64,000 nucleotides of DNA, taken from contig NZ_AFOZ01000041.1 in assembly GCF_000217915.1 (NCBI RefSeq), positions 62,001 through 126,000 of the forward strand. Reading direction: 5' to 3'. Shown one piece after another: positions 48,562 through 58,074 of the stretch (the first letter of the stretch is position 1; each line of letters opens with the position of its first letter). The position numbers and the translations under genes are program-made. This DNA is from Shewanella sp. HN-41. Lineage in GTDB: Bacteria > Pseudomonadota > Gammaproteobacteria > Enterobacterales > Shewanellaceae. A model generated the notes under the pieces. The model saw only the letters and a list, made by a program, of their open reading frames with translations, was not told the origin of the DNA and searched no databases.

Positions 48562-50685
48562 ATGGAAAACAATAAAATGGCTGCACATTCTTACCCTTTT
48601 AATACCTCTGCACTCTATTCATCCCTCGCTATTGCCCTAGGCATCACACTCGCCCCACAGGCCATGGCTGATAACAGCAATGTCGCCAATATCGAGCGCA
48701 TTGAAGTCCATGGTCAGCAAAATGACCAGCAGAAGCTCTTAGGCTCAGCCGAAAATTTACTGAAAGACCAAGGTGTCGATTTTTCCGAGGCGGGTGGCGT
48801 ATCGGCACTACCAGTGCTCAATGGCATGATGGGCGATCGTATTAAAGTGCTAGTTGATGGCGCGGATATCACAGCATCTTGCGCTAACCATATGAATCCG
48901 CCGCTTTCCTATGTTTCAGCCAATCAAATCGCCCTCGCCGAAGTGGTGGCAGGCGTATCCCCCGTCAGTGCAGGCGGAGACAATATTGCCGGTGTGATTA
49001 AAATCACCAGCCTAGCGCCACTGTTTAATAATAGTGACGATATCAAATGGGAAAGTGGCAATATTTCAACTGGATATCGTAGCGTCAGCGACACATTACT
49101 GCTCGGAGCGAATGCGGCAGTTGCCAGCAAAAATGTGAGCCTAAGCTATCAAGGCGCCTATGAAGATGCTAACAGCTATAAAGATGGCAATGGCGATAAA
49201 GTCATAGATACCCTGTACCGCTCACAAAACCATGCCCTCTCCGCTGCTTGGCGCGATGAAACCCAAGAGCTAGCCATTAAACTCACCCATCAGAATATTC
49301 CATTTCAAGGTTTTCCTAATCAATACATGGATATGACGGATAACAAGAGCTATGGAGCCCTAGGTCGTTACACACTAAAACTCGAGGACGATGGTGAATT
49401 TAGCGCCCAATTAAACTGGCACGGCGTGAAGCATAAGATGGGCTTTTTCACCCCAGAAAAAACCGGCAAGATGCCCATGAATACCGAAGGTGATGATACT
49501 AGTTACCAACTGCACTGGCGCTTACCCATGGGAGATAACAGTACGCTACTTGTTGGTCAGAAATATTATAGCTATCAATTAGATGATACTTGGCCAGCTG
49601 TGCCCGGCACTATGATGGCCCCCAATGACTATATCAATATCAACGATGGCGAACGCCGCCGCGCCGCCGTGTATGGTGAATGGCAGCAAAATTTAAGTCC
49701 AAGTTGGTGGTTGTCGGCGGGGGTTCGCTACGAGTATGTCACCACCAATACGGGTGAAGTCCAAGCCTATAACTCTATGATGGGTATGCCCAATGTCGAT
49801 GCCGAGGCCGCCAAAGCCTTTAATGCCATGGACAGAAGACGTGATGATAATCTGATCGACGCGACATTACTGGCACGTTATCAAGTATCTACCAATCAAC
49901 AACTTGAATTGGGATTAGCCCGTAAAAATCGCGCGCCGAATCTATACGAGCGCTACAGTTGGGGCCGCGGCGTGATGGCGACGACTATGATTGGCTGGTA
50001 TGGCGATGGTAATGGCTATGTCGGCAATCCGGATCTTAAGCCAGAAACCGCCCACACCTTAAGTGCAGCTTACAAGTTCAACGGCGATAGCTGGCAAGCC
50101 TCTACCACGGCCTGGTACACAGCGGTGACTGACTATGTCGACGCCGAGGTGATAGGCAGTTTTAATCGTACCAGCACGCCCGATGGCAAACGTAATATCC
50201 TAAAATTCACTAATTTAGATGCCAATCTTTACGGAGCCAAATTCAATGCTCTCTATGAACTTGCCGAAACCCGCAGCGGTAAATGGCAAGTGGAGGGGAC
50301 GGTGAATATTACCCGTGGTGAGCGGGATGAAGGCGATGAGCCTTTATATCAAATCAAGCCGCTGCAAACCGAGCTAGCACTGCAACATCAGTTGGGTAAC
50401 TGGGAAAGCAGTCTTGCATGGCAATGGGTGGCGACTAAGGATAGGGTTGACTCTCGCCGTATCGAGAATGAAACCGACAGCTATTCCTTGCTTAACTTGA
50501 ATAGCAGTATGAAATGGCAGGATCTGACCCTCACCTTCGCCATCAATAATCTGTTCGATAGCTATTATGAGCTCCCCCTAGGCGGAGTGAGTGTGGCCGA
50601 ATTTAAGGCCGATAACACTCATGGCTTTAATCAAGTGGCTGGTGCGGGACGCTCATTTGAACTGGGCGCAAGCTATGCATTTTAG
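48562..50685 (+). CDS. TonB-dependent outer-membrane receptor, OprC-like copper type
   Basis: Outer-membrane transporter of 707 residues with a signal peptide ending about residue 36 (ALGITLAPQAMA), a plug (about 45-155; GDRIKVLVDGADI, IAGVIKI) and a 22-strand barrel ending in the typical aromatic residue (GASYAF). The plug has CANHM (Cys107, Met111), and an extracellular-side loop has HKM (His291, Met293): together the CxxxM and HxM pair that binds copper in Pseudomonas OprC. Flanking text NHMNPPLSYV also matches OprC/NosA-type receptors. Met-rich loops (GVMATTMIGW; MMGMP) add possible metal ligands. ATG at 48562 or 48577 could be used. No TonB box was assigned. Copper as substrate is inferred. 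Confidence 0.85.
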   Translation: MENNKMAAHSYPFNTSALYSSLAIALGITLAPQAMADNSNVANIERIEVHGQQNDQQKLLGSAENLLKDQGVDFSEAGGVSALPVLNGMMGDRIKVLVDGADITASCANHMNPPLSYVSANQIALAEVVAGVSPVSAGGDNIAGVIKITSLAPLFNNSDDIKWESGNISTGYRSVSDTLLLGANAAVASKNVSLSYQGAYEDANSYKDGNGDKVIDTLYRSQNHALSAAWRDETQELAIKLTHQNIPFQGFPNQYMDMTDNKSYGALGRYTLKLEDDGEFSAQLNWHGVKHKMGFFTPEKTGKMPMNTEGDDTSYQLHWRLPMGDNSTLLVGQKYYSYQLDDTWPAVPGTMMAPNDYININDGERRRAAVYGEWQQNLSPSWWLSAGVRYEYVTTNTGEVQAYNSMMGMPNVDAEAAKAFNAMDRRRDDNLIDATLLARYQVSTNQQLELGLARKNRAPNLYERYSWGRGVMATTMIGWYGDGNGYVGNPDLKPETAHTLSAAYKFNGDSWQASTTAWYTAVTDYVDAEVIGSFNRTSTPDGKRNILKFTNLDANLYGAKFNALYELAETRSGKWQVEGTVNITRGERDEGDEPLYQIKPLQTELALQHQLGNWESSLAWQWVATKDRVDSRRIENETDSYSLLNLNSSMKWQDLTLTFAINNLFDSYYELPLGGVSVAEFKADNTHGFNQVAGAGRSFELGASYAF

Positions 50686-50706
50686 ACGTGGCCGATAAGT
50701 GTAAAC

Positions 50707-50739
50707 AAAAGGGCAAACGATAATGCGTTTGCCCTTTTT
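50707..50739 (+). terminator. terminator shared by the TonB receptor gene and pmbA
   Basis: Stem GGGCAAACG/CGTTTGCCC, A-run left and T5 right, between convergent genes. Confidence 0.9.
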
Positions 50740-50764
50740 ATTAGGAATATCACAGCTAGATTAA

Positions 50765-52108
50765 TTAGTTACCCGCGATTTTCATCTCAGATAACAAGAT
50801 AGCGCCGGTGCGAATCGATGAGCGCAGATCAAAATCCTGACTCACGGCTTGCACGCCACGGAACATATCTTTTAAGTTACCGGCAATGGTGATCTCTTCC
50901 ACTGGGTATTGGATCTCGCCATTTTCGACATAGAAACCCGCCGCACCGCGGGAATAATCCCCCGTCACCATATTAACGCCTTGGCCCATGACTTCGGTCA
51001 CAATCAAACCTGTGCCCATACCCTTCACCAGCTCGTCGAAGGTTTGCCCCGTGTGGCCGAGTGTCCAGTTATAGATCCCACCCGCATGGCCAGTGTTGGG
51101 TAACCCTAGCTTACGTGCAGAGTAACTGGTTAACAGATAGGTTTCTAACATACCACGGTCGATAATGCGTCTATCCTGGGTCGCTACACCTTCGCTATCG
51201 TAGTTGGCACTGGCTAGGGCGCCCAATAGATGGGGTTGTTCCTCAATATTGAACCAATCGGGGAAGATTTGCGTGTGGATGGCATCCAATAGGAAGCTGG
51301 ATTTACGGTATAAACTGCCACCACTAATGGCACCAATTAAATGGCCGATTAAGCCCGTTGCTATCTCGGGGGCCAATAAAATCGGTAAGCGGGTGGTGGC
51401 AATCTTGCGAGCACCTAAACGACTGACCGTCTTCTGCGCCGTCTTTAAACCTACCGCTTCGGGTGCAAGCATCTCACTGAATTTACGGGCGATAGTATAA
51501 TCGTAATCCCGTTGCATATTGCCATCACTGTCTTCCCCGATCACGCTGCAACTTAAGCTATAACGTGAGCTGCAATAACCGTTCAAGAAGCCATGGCTAT
51601 TGCCATACACTTTAACCGACGTGTGGGCATTCGCACTCGCGCCATCGGAATTATTGATCCGTGGATCGGCATCGAGTGCCGCGGTTTCGGCGCGGATCGC
51701 GAGTTGAGCGAGCTCCTCGGGGGAAATATCTTCAGGATAATACAACTTAAGATCACGAATTTGCGTCGCCATTAAGGCTTTATCGGCAAGGCCACTGAAG
51801 GGATCGGGCGAAGTATAACGGGCGATATCGTCGGCCGCTTTTACCGCGAGGGCTATGGCTTCTGGACTTAAATCCGACGTCGATGAACTGCCCTTACAGC
51901 CGTCGCGGTAGACCGTAATCCCTAGCGCCCCATCTTTGTTAAATTCAACGGTTTCAACTTCTTTTAAGCGGGTTGATACCGACAGGCCCTGTTGCTTACT
52001 GATCGCCACTTCGGCAGCGTTCGTTCCTAATTTGTTGGCATATTCGAGTGCCACGGCAACCGCATCTTTCAGCGCGCCCAATTCACTATCGATTCTGTTC
52101 AAAGACAC
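50765..52108 (-). CDS. pmbA: metalloprotease PmbA/TldE
   Basis: Partner of TldD in a heterodimeric peptidase that degrades unfolded or modified peptides (microcin B17 maturation, CcdA turnover in E. coli). The 447 residues match PmbA: VAISKQQGLSVSTRLKEVETVEFNKDGALGITVYRDGCKGSSSTSDLS, then DADPRINNSDGASA, LAPEIATGLIGHLIGAISGGSLYRKSSFL and the conserved end GTGLIVTEVMGQGVNMVTGDYSRGAAGFYVENGEIQYPVEEITIAGNL. Unlike TldD it has no HExxxH zinc site, as expected for the E subunit. tldD lies 8.6 kb away on the same strand. Confidence 0.96.
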   Translation of the reverse strand: MSLNRIDSELGALKDAVAVALEYANKLGTNAAEVAISKQQGLSVSTRLKEVETVEFNKDGALGITVYRDGCKGSSSTSDLSPEAIALAVKAADDIARYTSPDPFSGLADKALMATQIRDLKLYYPEDISPEELAQLAIRAETAALDADPRINNSDGASANAHTSVKVYGNSHGFLNGYCSSRYSLSCSVIGEDSDGNMQRDYDYTIARKFSEMLAPEAVGLKTAQKTVSRLGARKIATTRLPILLAPEIATGLIGHLIGAISGGSLYRKSSFLLDAIHTQIFPDWFNIEEQPHLLGALASANYDSEGVATQDRRIIDRGMLETYLLTSYSARKLGLPNTGHAGGIYNWTLGHTGQTFDELVKGMGTGLIVTEVMGQGVNMVTGDYSRGAAGFYVENGEIQYPVEEITIAGNLKDMFRGVQAVSQDFDLRSSIRTGAILLSEMKIAGN

Positions 52109-52315
52109 AAAGCTACTCTTTCGTTATCGGCAATGGCGCTAGCATAACAAACACAAATCCCATTCACATTAATTATTAGTGTGACACTAAATGGCGGCTC
52201 AACATTGGGCTCAGGCACAAAAGGTGTCGTGGTCTTTGTTTCAACACATTCGCCTAGGTGATTTTTGGTTGGAGATGTTATTATTAGTAGGTTTTTTACT
52301 TGAGGTTTTATCTAT

Positions 52316-52852
52316 ATGAAGATTGTTGGTGATTCAGAGCATTTTAAACAGCCCTACGACATTGATGAAGATTATGTCAGTAGCAAAACGTCGGACAAGC
52401 GTGATAGTGAGGCTGTTCAAAAAATTGGTATGGAACTGGTTTCACTGAGCAAGACTCAGCTAGATAAAATCGAGCTGGATGAGTTTTTGTATGATGCTAT
52501 CCTGCAAACGCGCAAAATCAAGGTCAATACTGAGGCGTACCGTCGCCATATGCAGTATATCGGCAAATTGATGCGTAATTTTGATGTTGAACCTATCAAG
52601 GCCGCACTGGCGATTGTGCTCAACAAAAACAACAACGAAACCGCAAAACTGCAGATGTTTGAGAAAATGCGTGAACGTTTGTTAACCCAGGGTGATGCCG
52701 AAATCCAAACCTTAGTGGAACATTATCCACAATTGGATCGACAAAAGCTGCGAACTTTGGTGCGCCAAGCGACCAAAGAACTGGCCAAAGGCACCGATTC
52801 AAAATCTTCAAAAGAGCTGTTTAAATATCTACGCAGCGAAATCCAAGACTAA
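52316..52852 (+). CDS. darP: ribosome biogenesis factor DarP (YjgA)
   Basis: DUF615 protein that helps late assembly of the 50S subunit. The 178 residues are helical and highly charged with typical blocks: SKTSDKRDSEAVQKIGMELVSLSKTQLDKI, RKIKVNTEAYRRHMQYIGKLMR and RQKLRTLVRQATKE. It is divergent from pmbA, a linkage conserved widely in gammaproteobacteria. It is followed after 29 bases by a lipoprotein gene. Confidence 0.93.
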   Translation: MKIVGDSEHFKQPYDIDEDYVSSKTSDKRDSEAVQKIGMELVSLSKTQLDKIELDEFLYDAILQTRKIKVNTEAYRRHMQYIGKLMRNFDVEPIKAALAIVLNKNNNETAKLQMFEKMRERLLTQGDAEIQTLVEHYPQLDRQKLRTLVRQATKELAKGTDSKSSKELFKYLRSEIQD

Positions 52853-52881
52853 TTAACTCCTGCCTCACAAGGATGTTGCTT

Positions 52882-55395
52882 ATGCGACTTAGCAAAACGT
52901 TAGCGGTATTTTCTTGGGCATTACTGGGCGCGATCGCGCTCAGTGGTTGTAATGGCGCCGCCGATGGCACTGATACTGACGGTACAACCGACAGCTACAG
53001 TTTAACCTTGGGCTATAAAACGGTCATCAATGGCAAGTGTGCCGATACGACAACTATTCTCAGTTTTACTACCGATGCGAGTTTTTGTGCCGTCGCCACC
53101 CTAAAAAAAGGCTCGAGCAAACTCAGTGGGCAGCTTGTGAGCTTCAGCTCCACCACAGGGACAGTGACCCCAGCCACTAAACTCACCAATGCCGATGGGA
53201 TTGCCGAAGTCATAGTGTCAAATCCGGCCCTAACGGAAGAAGCTGGTACTGTGACCGCCAGTTATACACCGAGTGATGCAGAGGCGATAACGGCAAGCCG
53301 CAATTACGAATTTATGGGTTCAGGGAGTAACACTCAGGTTGAACCCCTTAAACTCAGCGCCAGTATTTTAAATAGTTCAGCCTTAGTGACTCGCTTTAAA
53401 GTCGATGAGGCGGTGCAACTCCAAGCCATATTACTCGACAGTGAGAGTCAGGGTATTGCCGACGCAAAAGTGACTTTTAGCGCAGGTTCAGCGGTGCTCA
53501 ACCCCGCCAGCGCACTCACCAATAATCAAGGGATTGCCCAGGTCACTTATACCCCGAGCGCCACAGATTTAGGGGCAAATACCCTAACAGTAACCGTGGA
53601 TTATCAGGGGCAATCGCTGCAAAACAGCAGTCTGTATGAAGTGCTAAGTAAAGATGCCGTCAATCAAGAAGGGACGCTGAAATTAGGTTCATTCAATGGT
53701 GCTGTCTTTACCGAAGGCAAATTGACGAGCACCTTAACGGCCGATACCAATGGTGCATACAAAATCAGCGCGGGCGGCAGCTTTGGGGTGACAGCAAGTT
53801 TAGTCTTAGAGGCCAATGACGGCACTATTACGCGCGTGCAAACCCCTTCTTCGATTAGCTTTAGCTCTGACTGCACGACTAACAATAGTGCGACCCTCGA
53901 TACGCCAGTCACTACGCTATCGGGTAATGCCAGTTCGACCTTCCAAGACACCAGTTGCAGCGGCAATAGCGAGCGTAACGATCAGATCCTTGCCACGACA
54001 GTGGCAGGGAATCAAACCTTAACGGCCAGTCTGCCCTTTACCCTGCAACGCCAAACACTTGCCAGCTTAAGTTTTGAATCGGCCGAGCCCACACAAATAC
54101 GCATTAAAGGTGCTGGCGGCACAGGTTCAAGCGAATCCTCTTTAGTCAGCTTCAAAGTCACCAGCGCCAACGGCCAACCCGCGGCGCAGCAAGCGGTCAG
54201 CTTTACCTTAGATACTGTCGTCGGCGGTTTAAGTTTTGCCAATGGTACCGCGAATGCGCAAAGCCTGACCAACTCCCAAGGTATCGCCAGTGTACGCGTA
54301 TTATCCGGCACAGTCCCCACACCCGTGCGCGTGGTGGCAAGTGCCATCGATGCCGATACCAATGAAGTGATCACGAGTCAATCTGAGCAGTTAACGGTCA
54401 ACACAGGCTTGCCGCAACAGCTTGGATTTAGCTTGGCGACCAGTAATGCCAACCCTGAAGCGGGTAATATTGATGGTGAGAAAGTCACAGTAACAGCTAG
54501 ACTGTCCGATAGCTTTGGTAACCCAGCGCCCAACGACACCACAGTGAACTTCACCAGTGAGGGCGGCCAAATAGAGCCAAGTTGCCTAACCCAAAATGGC
54601 GCCTGTAGCGTGACGTGGACCTCAAGCTCTCCTAGACCGCAAGACCATCGCATCACAGTCTTAGCCTACGCCTTAGGCCATGAAACCTTCTTCGATACCA
54701 ACGGCAACAACCAATTTGATAGCACCGACGGCGGAGCCATTGCCAAGGCCTGCTTATTCAACGGCACACCCGTGGCTTGTAGTGGTAATGGTTTAGATGT
54801 AGAAACCTTCCACAGTCAAGGCTTTAGCGATCTGCCAACCGCCTTTCGCGATGACAATGAAAACTTTGCCTATGATAGTGGCGAACGCTATTTCGATAAC
54901 CTCGCGAGCAGCAGCTACAAAGCTGCCGATATGAAGTTTAATGGCCCACAATGCCAAGGTACGCTCTGCGGCACTGGCCAAGCCAATAAGACCTATGTTC
55001 GTAAGGCTGTGGTGATGGTTATGTCGGGTTCGAATGCCTATTTCTCACTCTGGCAGGATGACGTTAAAGTCTATGAAGATCGCCAAGGACAAAATATCCT
55101 CAACAATCTTAATGCATTAACGGCAATCCCCGCGGGCCAAACCTCGGTATTTAGGGTCAAACTCTACGACGGTGCCGACCAGATTTTACCATCGAGTACA
55201 ACGCTGAATATTGCTGCGAATAAGGGTGAGTTAGTCTCAACCGCTTATACTGTACCTAAGACGACTAATGCTAATACGAGTGTGACCGAGTTTTCCCTTA
55301 AGAATACCGGAGCCGCCAGCAGCCAAGTCGTGCTCACAGTGAAGACTCCAAGCGGGGTCGAAACACGCTTAAAATTCGATGTGCTATTAGAGTAA
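52882..55395 (+). CDS. large lipoprotein with bacterial Ig-like (Big_1) repeats
   Basis: An 837-residue surface or periplasmic lipoprotein with signal MRLSKTLAVFSWALLGAIALSGC and lipobox LSGC. I preferred the ATG at 52882, since AAGG is 9 bases upstream of it but touches the ATG at 52873. At least three or four Ig-like invasin-type domains are visible by the pattern GTVTPATKLTNADGIAEVIVSNP, AGSAVLNPASALTNNQGIAQVTYTPS, GGLSFANGTANAQSLTNSQGIASVRVLSG and GGQIEPSCLTQNGACSVTWTSSS. A Cys pair and a Ca-like segment (FFDTNGNNQFDSTDGG; FRDDNENFAYDSGERYFD) lie near residues 605-670. Family members act in adhesion or surface structure; the role here is unknown. Confidence 0.85.
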   Translation: MRLSKTLAVFSWALLGAIALSGCNGAADGTDTDGTTDSYSLTLGYKTVINGKCADTTTILSFTTDASFCAVATLKKGSSKLSGQLVSFSSTTGTVTPATKLTNADGIAEVIVSNPALTEEAGTVTASYTPSDAEAITASRNYEFMGSGSNTQVEPLKLSASILNSSALVTRFKVDEAVQLQAILLDSESQGIADAKVTFSAGSAVLNPASALTNNQGIAQVTYTPSATDLGANTLTVTVDYQGQSLQNSSLYEVLSKDAVNQEGTLKLGSFNGAVFTEGKLTSTLTADTNGAYKISAGGSFGVTASLVLEANDGTITRVQTPSSISFSSDCTTNNSATLDTPVTTLSGNASSTFQDTSCSGNSERNDQILATTVAGNQTLTASLPFTLQRQTLASLSFESAEPTQIRIKGAGGTGSSESSLVSFKVTSANGQPAAQQAVSFTLDTVVGGLSFANGTANAQSLTNSQGIASVRVLSGTVPTPVRVVASAIDADTNEVITSQSEQLTVNTGLPQQLGFSLATSNANPEAGNIDGEKVTVTARLSDSFGNPAPNDTTVNFTSEGGQIEPSCLTQNGACSVTWTSSSPRPQDHRITVLAYALGHETFFDTNGNNQFDSTDGGAIAKACLFNGTPVACSGNGLDVETFHSQGFSDLPTAFRDDNENFAYDSGERYFDNLASSSYKAADMKFNGPQCQGTLCGTGQANKTYVRKAVVMVMSGSNAYFSLWQDDVKVYEDRQGQNILNNLNALTAIPAGQTSVFRVKLYDGADQILPSSTTLNIAANKGELVSTAYTVPKTTNANTSVTEFSLKNTGAASSQVVLTVKTPSGVETRLKFDVLLE

Positions 55396-55638
55396 CCGCT
55401 AGCAGTAGCGACAGGGATAACAGACAAGCCTGTGGTGGCTATCTTAAAGATATTCCACCACAGGGATTACATTAGACACGCTAGTTGTTGATCTCAAGGG
55501 AGGCTTCCCTGAGGCTCTACCGCGCTGTTTATGGCGAACTTGCGTAGCGATACCCTGTTTGTCCTCTAAAACGCCCTACAATTCAAAACAAGCCAGTTCG
55601 CCAGTCTCTCTTTACACTTTGATTATTAGAAGCTCACG

Positions 55639-56781
55639 TTAGGTGGCTTTCAATAACCTCGCCCTGCGCTTAATACCCAACATCGCTAAGCCAACAAAGA
55701 CGACAAATAAGCCCCAGAGTTGTAGCCATTTTGGCATCACACTCACCCAACTTGCACCCATTTGATTAAGTTCTAACATGCCCATAATTGCAGGGATGGC
55801 GGGAATAAACTGCGAGCCTAAGACTAGCGGTTCGGGGATCAGTGCTATCGGCCAAACGAAACCAGACACAAATAGAATAGGCATAGAGATCAGCAATAAT
55901 ACTTGGGTCGGTAAATCGCGGCGGGTAAACAGGGTGCTCATGGCGACCCCTGCCGCTGCGGTAGCCAATAAAAAAGGCAATAACCACAGCGCGACTAACC
56001 CCAGTTCGGCCTGAATACTCACCCTATACCAGTGAAAACAATAGCCGACATAAAAGCTGGTAAAAACGATATAAATCAACATAAAGGCAAAAATTCGACC
56101 ACAGACCAATTGCACCGGTGATACCTGCTGCCAATACCCCCTATGGCGCCATTGTCCCGCCCCTAAAATCCCAGTACCAATCAGTAAGGTTTGATGCAGG
56201 ATCAACAAAAACAGGCCGGGCACCACATAGGGCGTATAACCTAGGCTAGGGTTAAAGGCGGGCACACTATTAAGGTGGAGCGAGTTTAAGCTCTCCTGTG
56301 CCAACTTAGGGTTTTGTCCTTGGGCGAGCATGCCTATCAACTGCACTTGCTTACCCGCATCCATCCCCGCACTGACCAAACCTTCGGCAACCGCGGAGTA
56401 AATTAAGAAGTAACTGGCATCACCGCCATAGCTTAAAGTCACCCCTTTACCGAGCAGCAAGTCGCGGCGAAATCCTTCTGGGATCACTAATAATCCATGG
56501 GCTTTACCCATATCAATCAATCGCTTTGCCTCGGTTATCGAACCTACTTGCCCTATCACTTGGATTTTTGCGCTGGCATCACTATGACGAATAAGCTGAC
56601 GGCTAAGGGAGGAATTGTCTAAATCCACGACGATGAGCTGTTGCTCGGTCGGCACTTGATTTAGATAGGGCAAGGGATAGAGCACCGAATAAAACAATAC
56701 GCCACCAAACAAGGTCACGGCTATCGCTTTATCGCTAATAATGGCTTTAAGCTCAGTTAAGATCAGTCGCCAAAAATTCAT
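55639..56781 (-). CDS. ABC-2 type permease (YhhJ/YbhR-like)
   Basis: Inner-membrane subunit of an ABC-2 exporter: an N-terminal helix, a large periplasmic domain (about 45-190) and five or six helices (LFLLILHQTLLIGTGILGAGQWRHRG; LWLLPFLLATAAAGVAMSTLFTRRD; GFVWPIALIPEPLVLGSQFIPAIPA). It pairs with the gene upstream, 1 base away, and the set TolC-HlyD-permease-permease matches MacAB-unrelated export loci such as ybhGFSR and yhiI-rbbA-yhhJ. The ATP-binding gene expected in those loci is missing from this operon. Confidence 0.87.
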   Translation of the reverse strand: MNFWRLILTELKAIISDKAIAVTLFGGVLFYSVLYPLPYLNQVPTEQQLIVVDLDNSSLSRQLIRHSDASAKIQVIGQVGSITEAKRLIDMGKAHGLLVIPEGFRRDLLLGKGVTLSYGGDASYFLIYSAVAEGLVSAGMDAGKQVQLIGMLAQGQNPKLAQESLNSLHLNSVPAFNPSLGYTPYVVPGLFLLILHQTLLIGTGILGAGQWRHRGYWQQVSPVQLVCGRIFAFMLIYIVFTSFYVGYCFHWYRVSIQAELGLVALWLLPFLLATAAAGVAMSTLFTRRDLPTQVLLLISMPILFVSGFVWPIALIPEPLVLGSQFIPAIPAIMGMLELNQMGASWVSVMPKWLQLWGLFVVFVGLAMLGIKRRARLLKAT

Positions 56782-56782
56782 C

Positions 56783-58069
56783 CTATAGCCCCTTCACAGC
56801 GAATGCTGCGTCCGAGTCAGATTCAGTCGCCACACTATTAGCACTCACAGTAAGAGGCAGTAATTTACGCGACAAAAGGTAAATCAACGGCAACAGGCAG
56901 ATAAATCCCCAATAACTGCTCATTTGAGCTGCCACGGTTGGCCAAGTGGCGCCGTAGCTCACTACACTAACATGGGACTCAATATAGTGGCTCGATGGCA
57001 TAATCAGCCGCCACCATTGGGCTAATTGGGGCATCTCATGGGTGGGGAAAGTGATCCCCATAAATGCAAAGGCGGGGGCAAATAAGGCGGTGCAAAAACT
57101 GATGACTCGCGCACTGTCTCGCATCAATACAAACACTAAGAGCACTAACAGCCATATTGCTAGCAACATCACTAACTGTGCTAAGAGTAACAGGGCTAGA
57201 CTGCCCGCCATCGGCAGCGCCAGATACAAATACAGCCAAGTGAGAATGAATCCCCCCTGCAGCATTAATATCGGCGTAAACAAAATCACTTTCGCCAGTA
57301 CCTTAGGCCAAAAGTGCTCGGTTAATTGATTGGATATGCCAGCGAACTGTGTCACTTGAGCTAAGTGCAGCTCTCGGTTGACACTGTTGGCCATGACTAG
57401 CATAGATAACAGTTGCCACAACGCGATCAGCACTGGGGGCACTAAGAAGCCTATATAGTTGTTATTTCGATTAAATAACGCCGTGGTTTGGCTTTTAACT
57501 GGGCTTAAATTCACCGCCACTTGGGACTTAGGTATCCCCTTAGCTAGCTGTTTTAAACCCGCGACCTGCAATAACCCCTCACCTAGGGCTAACTGAATTT
57601 GGCTTGAGAGTAATTTACCCACCAGCAAAAATTGGCTGTTGTAGCGCACATCGATAGTGGGTTTGTGGCCTGTGAGCAAATCTTTTTTCATATCATAGGG
57701 AAAGACTACAAGGGCGTAGACCTTTGCCTGCTGCATCGCAGTGACAGCCGAGGATAGATCGGTAAAGCTTTGCGGATCAGTGACCGGATTAGCCTTAAGC
57801 TGGCGGGTCAGCATACGGCTCAATTGGCTATGATCTTGATCGACAATCGCCACGGGCAGTTGCCTAGGCAACCCAGCGCTAAACAGCCACCAAAGGCATA
57901 GCACGCTCAGCAGCGGGATATAACTGATCAGCGCCAACTGCCAAGGATCGCGCCAGAGGGCGTGCAGCTCACGGCGAACCAAGGCGATCAGCCGCGCCAT
58001 AAAGCTCAGCTTATGCGGTTCGCCCTTCATATTGTCCACCGCCTTGGCTCGGGGCATAGGTTCGGTCAC
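56783..58069 (-). CDS. ABC-2 type permease (second subunit)
   Basis: A 428-residue homologue of the neighbouring permease, with the same plan: RLIALVRRELHALWRDPWQLALISYIPLLSVLCLWWLFSAG (helix 1), a periplasmic domain carrying VAIVDQDHSQLSRMLTRQLKANP, then helices from about 215 to 400. It starts at a GTG (58069), 5 bases after the HlyD stop; a later start at the ATG encoding MKGEPHKLSF is also possible. No Walker motifs are present. Substrate unknown. Confidence 0.86.
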   Translation of the reverse strand: MTEPMPRAKAVDNMKGEPHKLSFMARLIALVRRELHALWRDPWQLALISYIPLLSVLCLWWLFSAGLPRQLPVAIVDQDHSQLSRMLTRQLKANPVTDPQSFTDLSSAVTAMQQAKVYALVVFPYDMKKDLLTGHKPTIDVRYNSQFLLVGKLLSSQIQLALGEGLLQVAGLKQLAKGIPKSQVAVNLSPVKSQTTALFNRNNNYIGFLVPPVLIALWQLLSMLVMANSVNRELHLAQVTQFAGISNQLTEHFWPKVLAKVILFTPILMLQGGFILTWLYLYLALPMAGSLALLLLAQLVMLLAIWLLVLLVFVLMRDSARVISFCTALFAPAFAFMGITFPTHEMPQLAQWWRLIMPSSHYIESHVSVVSYGATWPTVAAQMSSYWGFICLLPLIYLLSRKLLPLTVSANSVATESDSDAAFAVKGL

Positions 58070-58074
58070 AGCCT

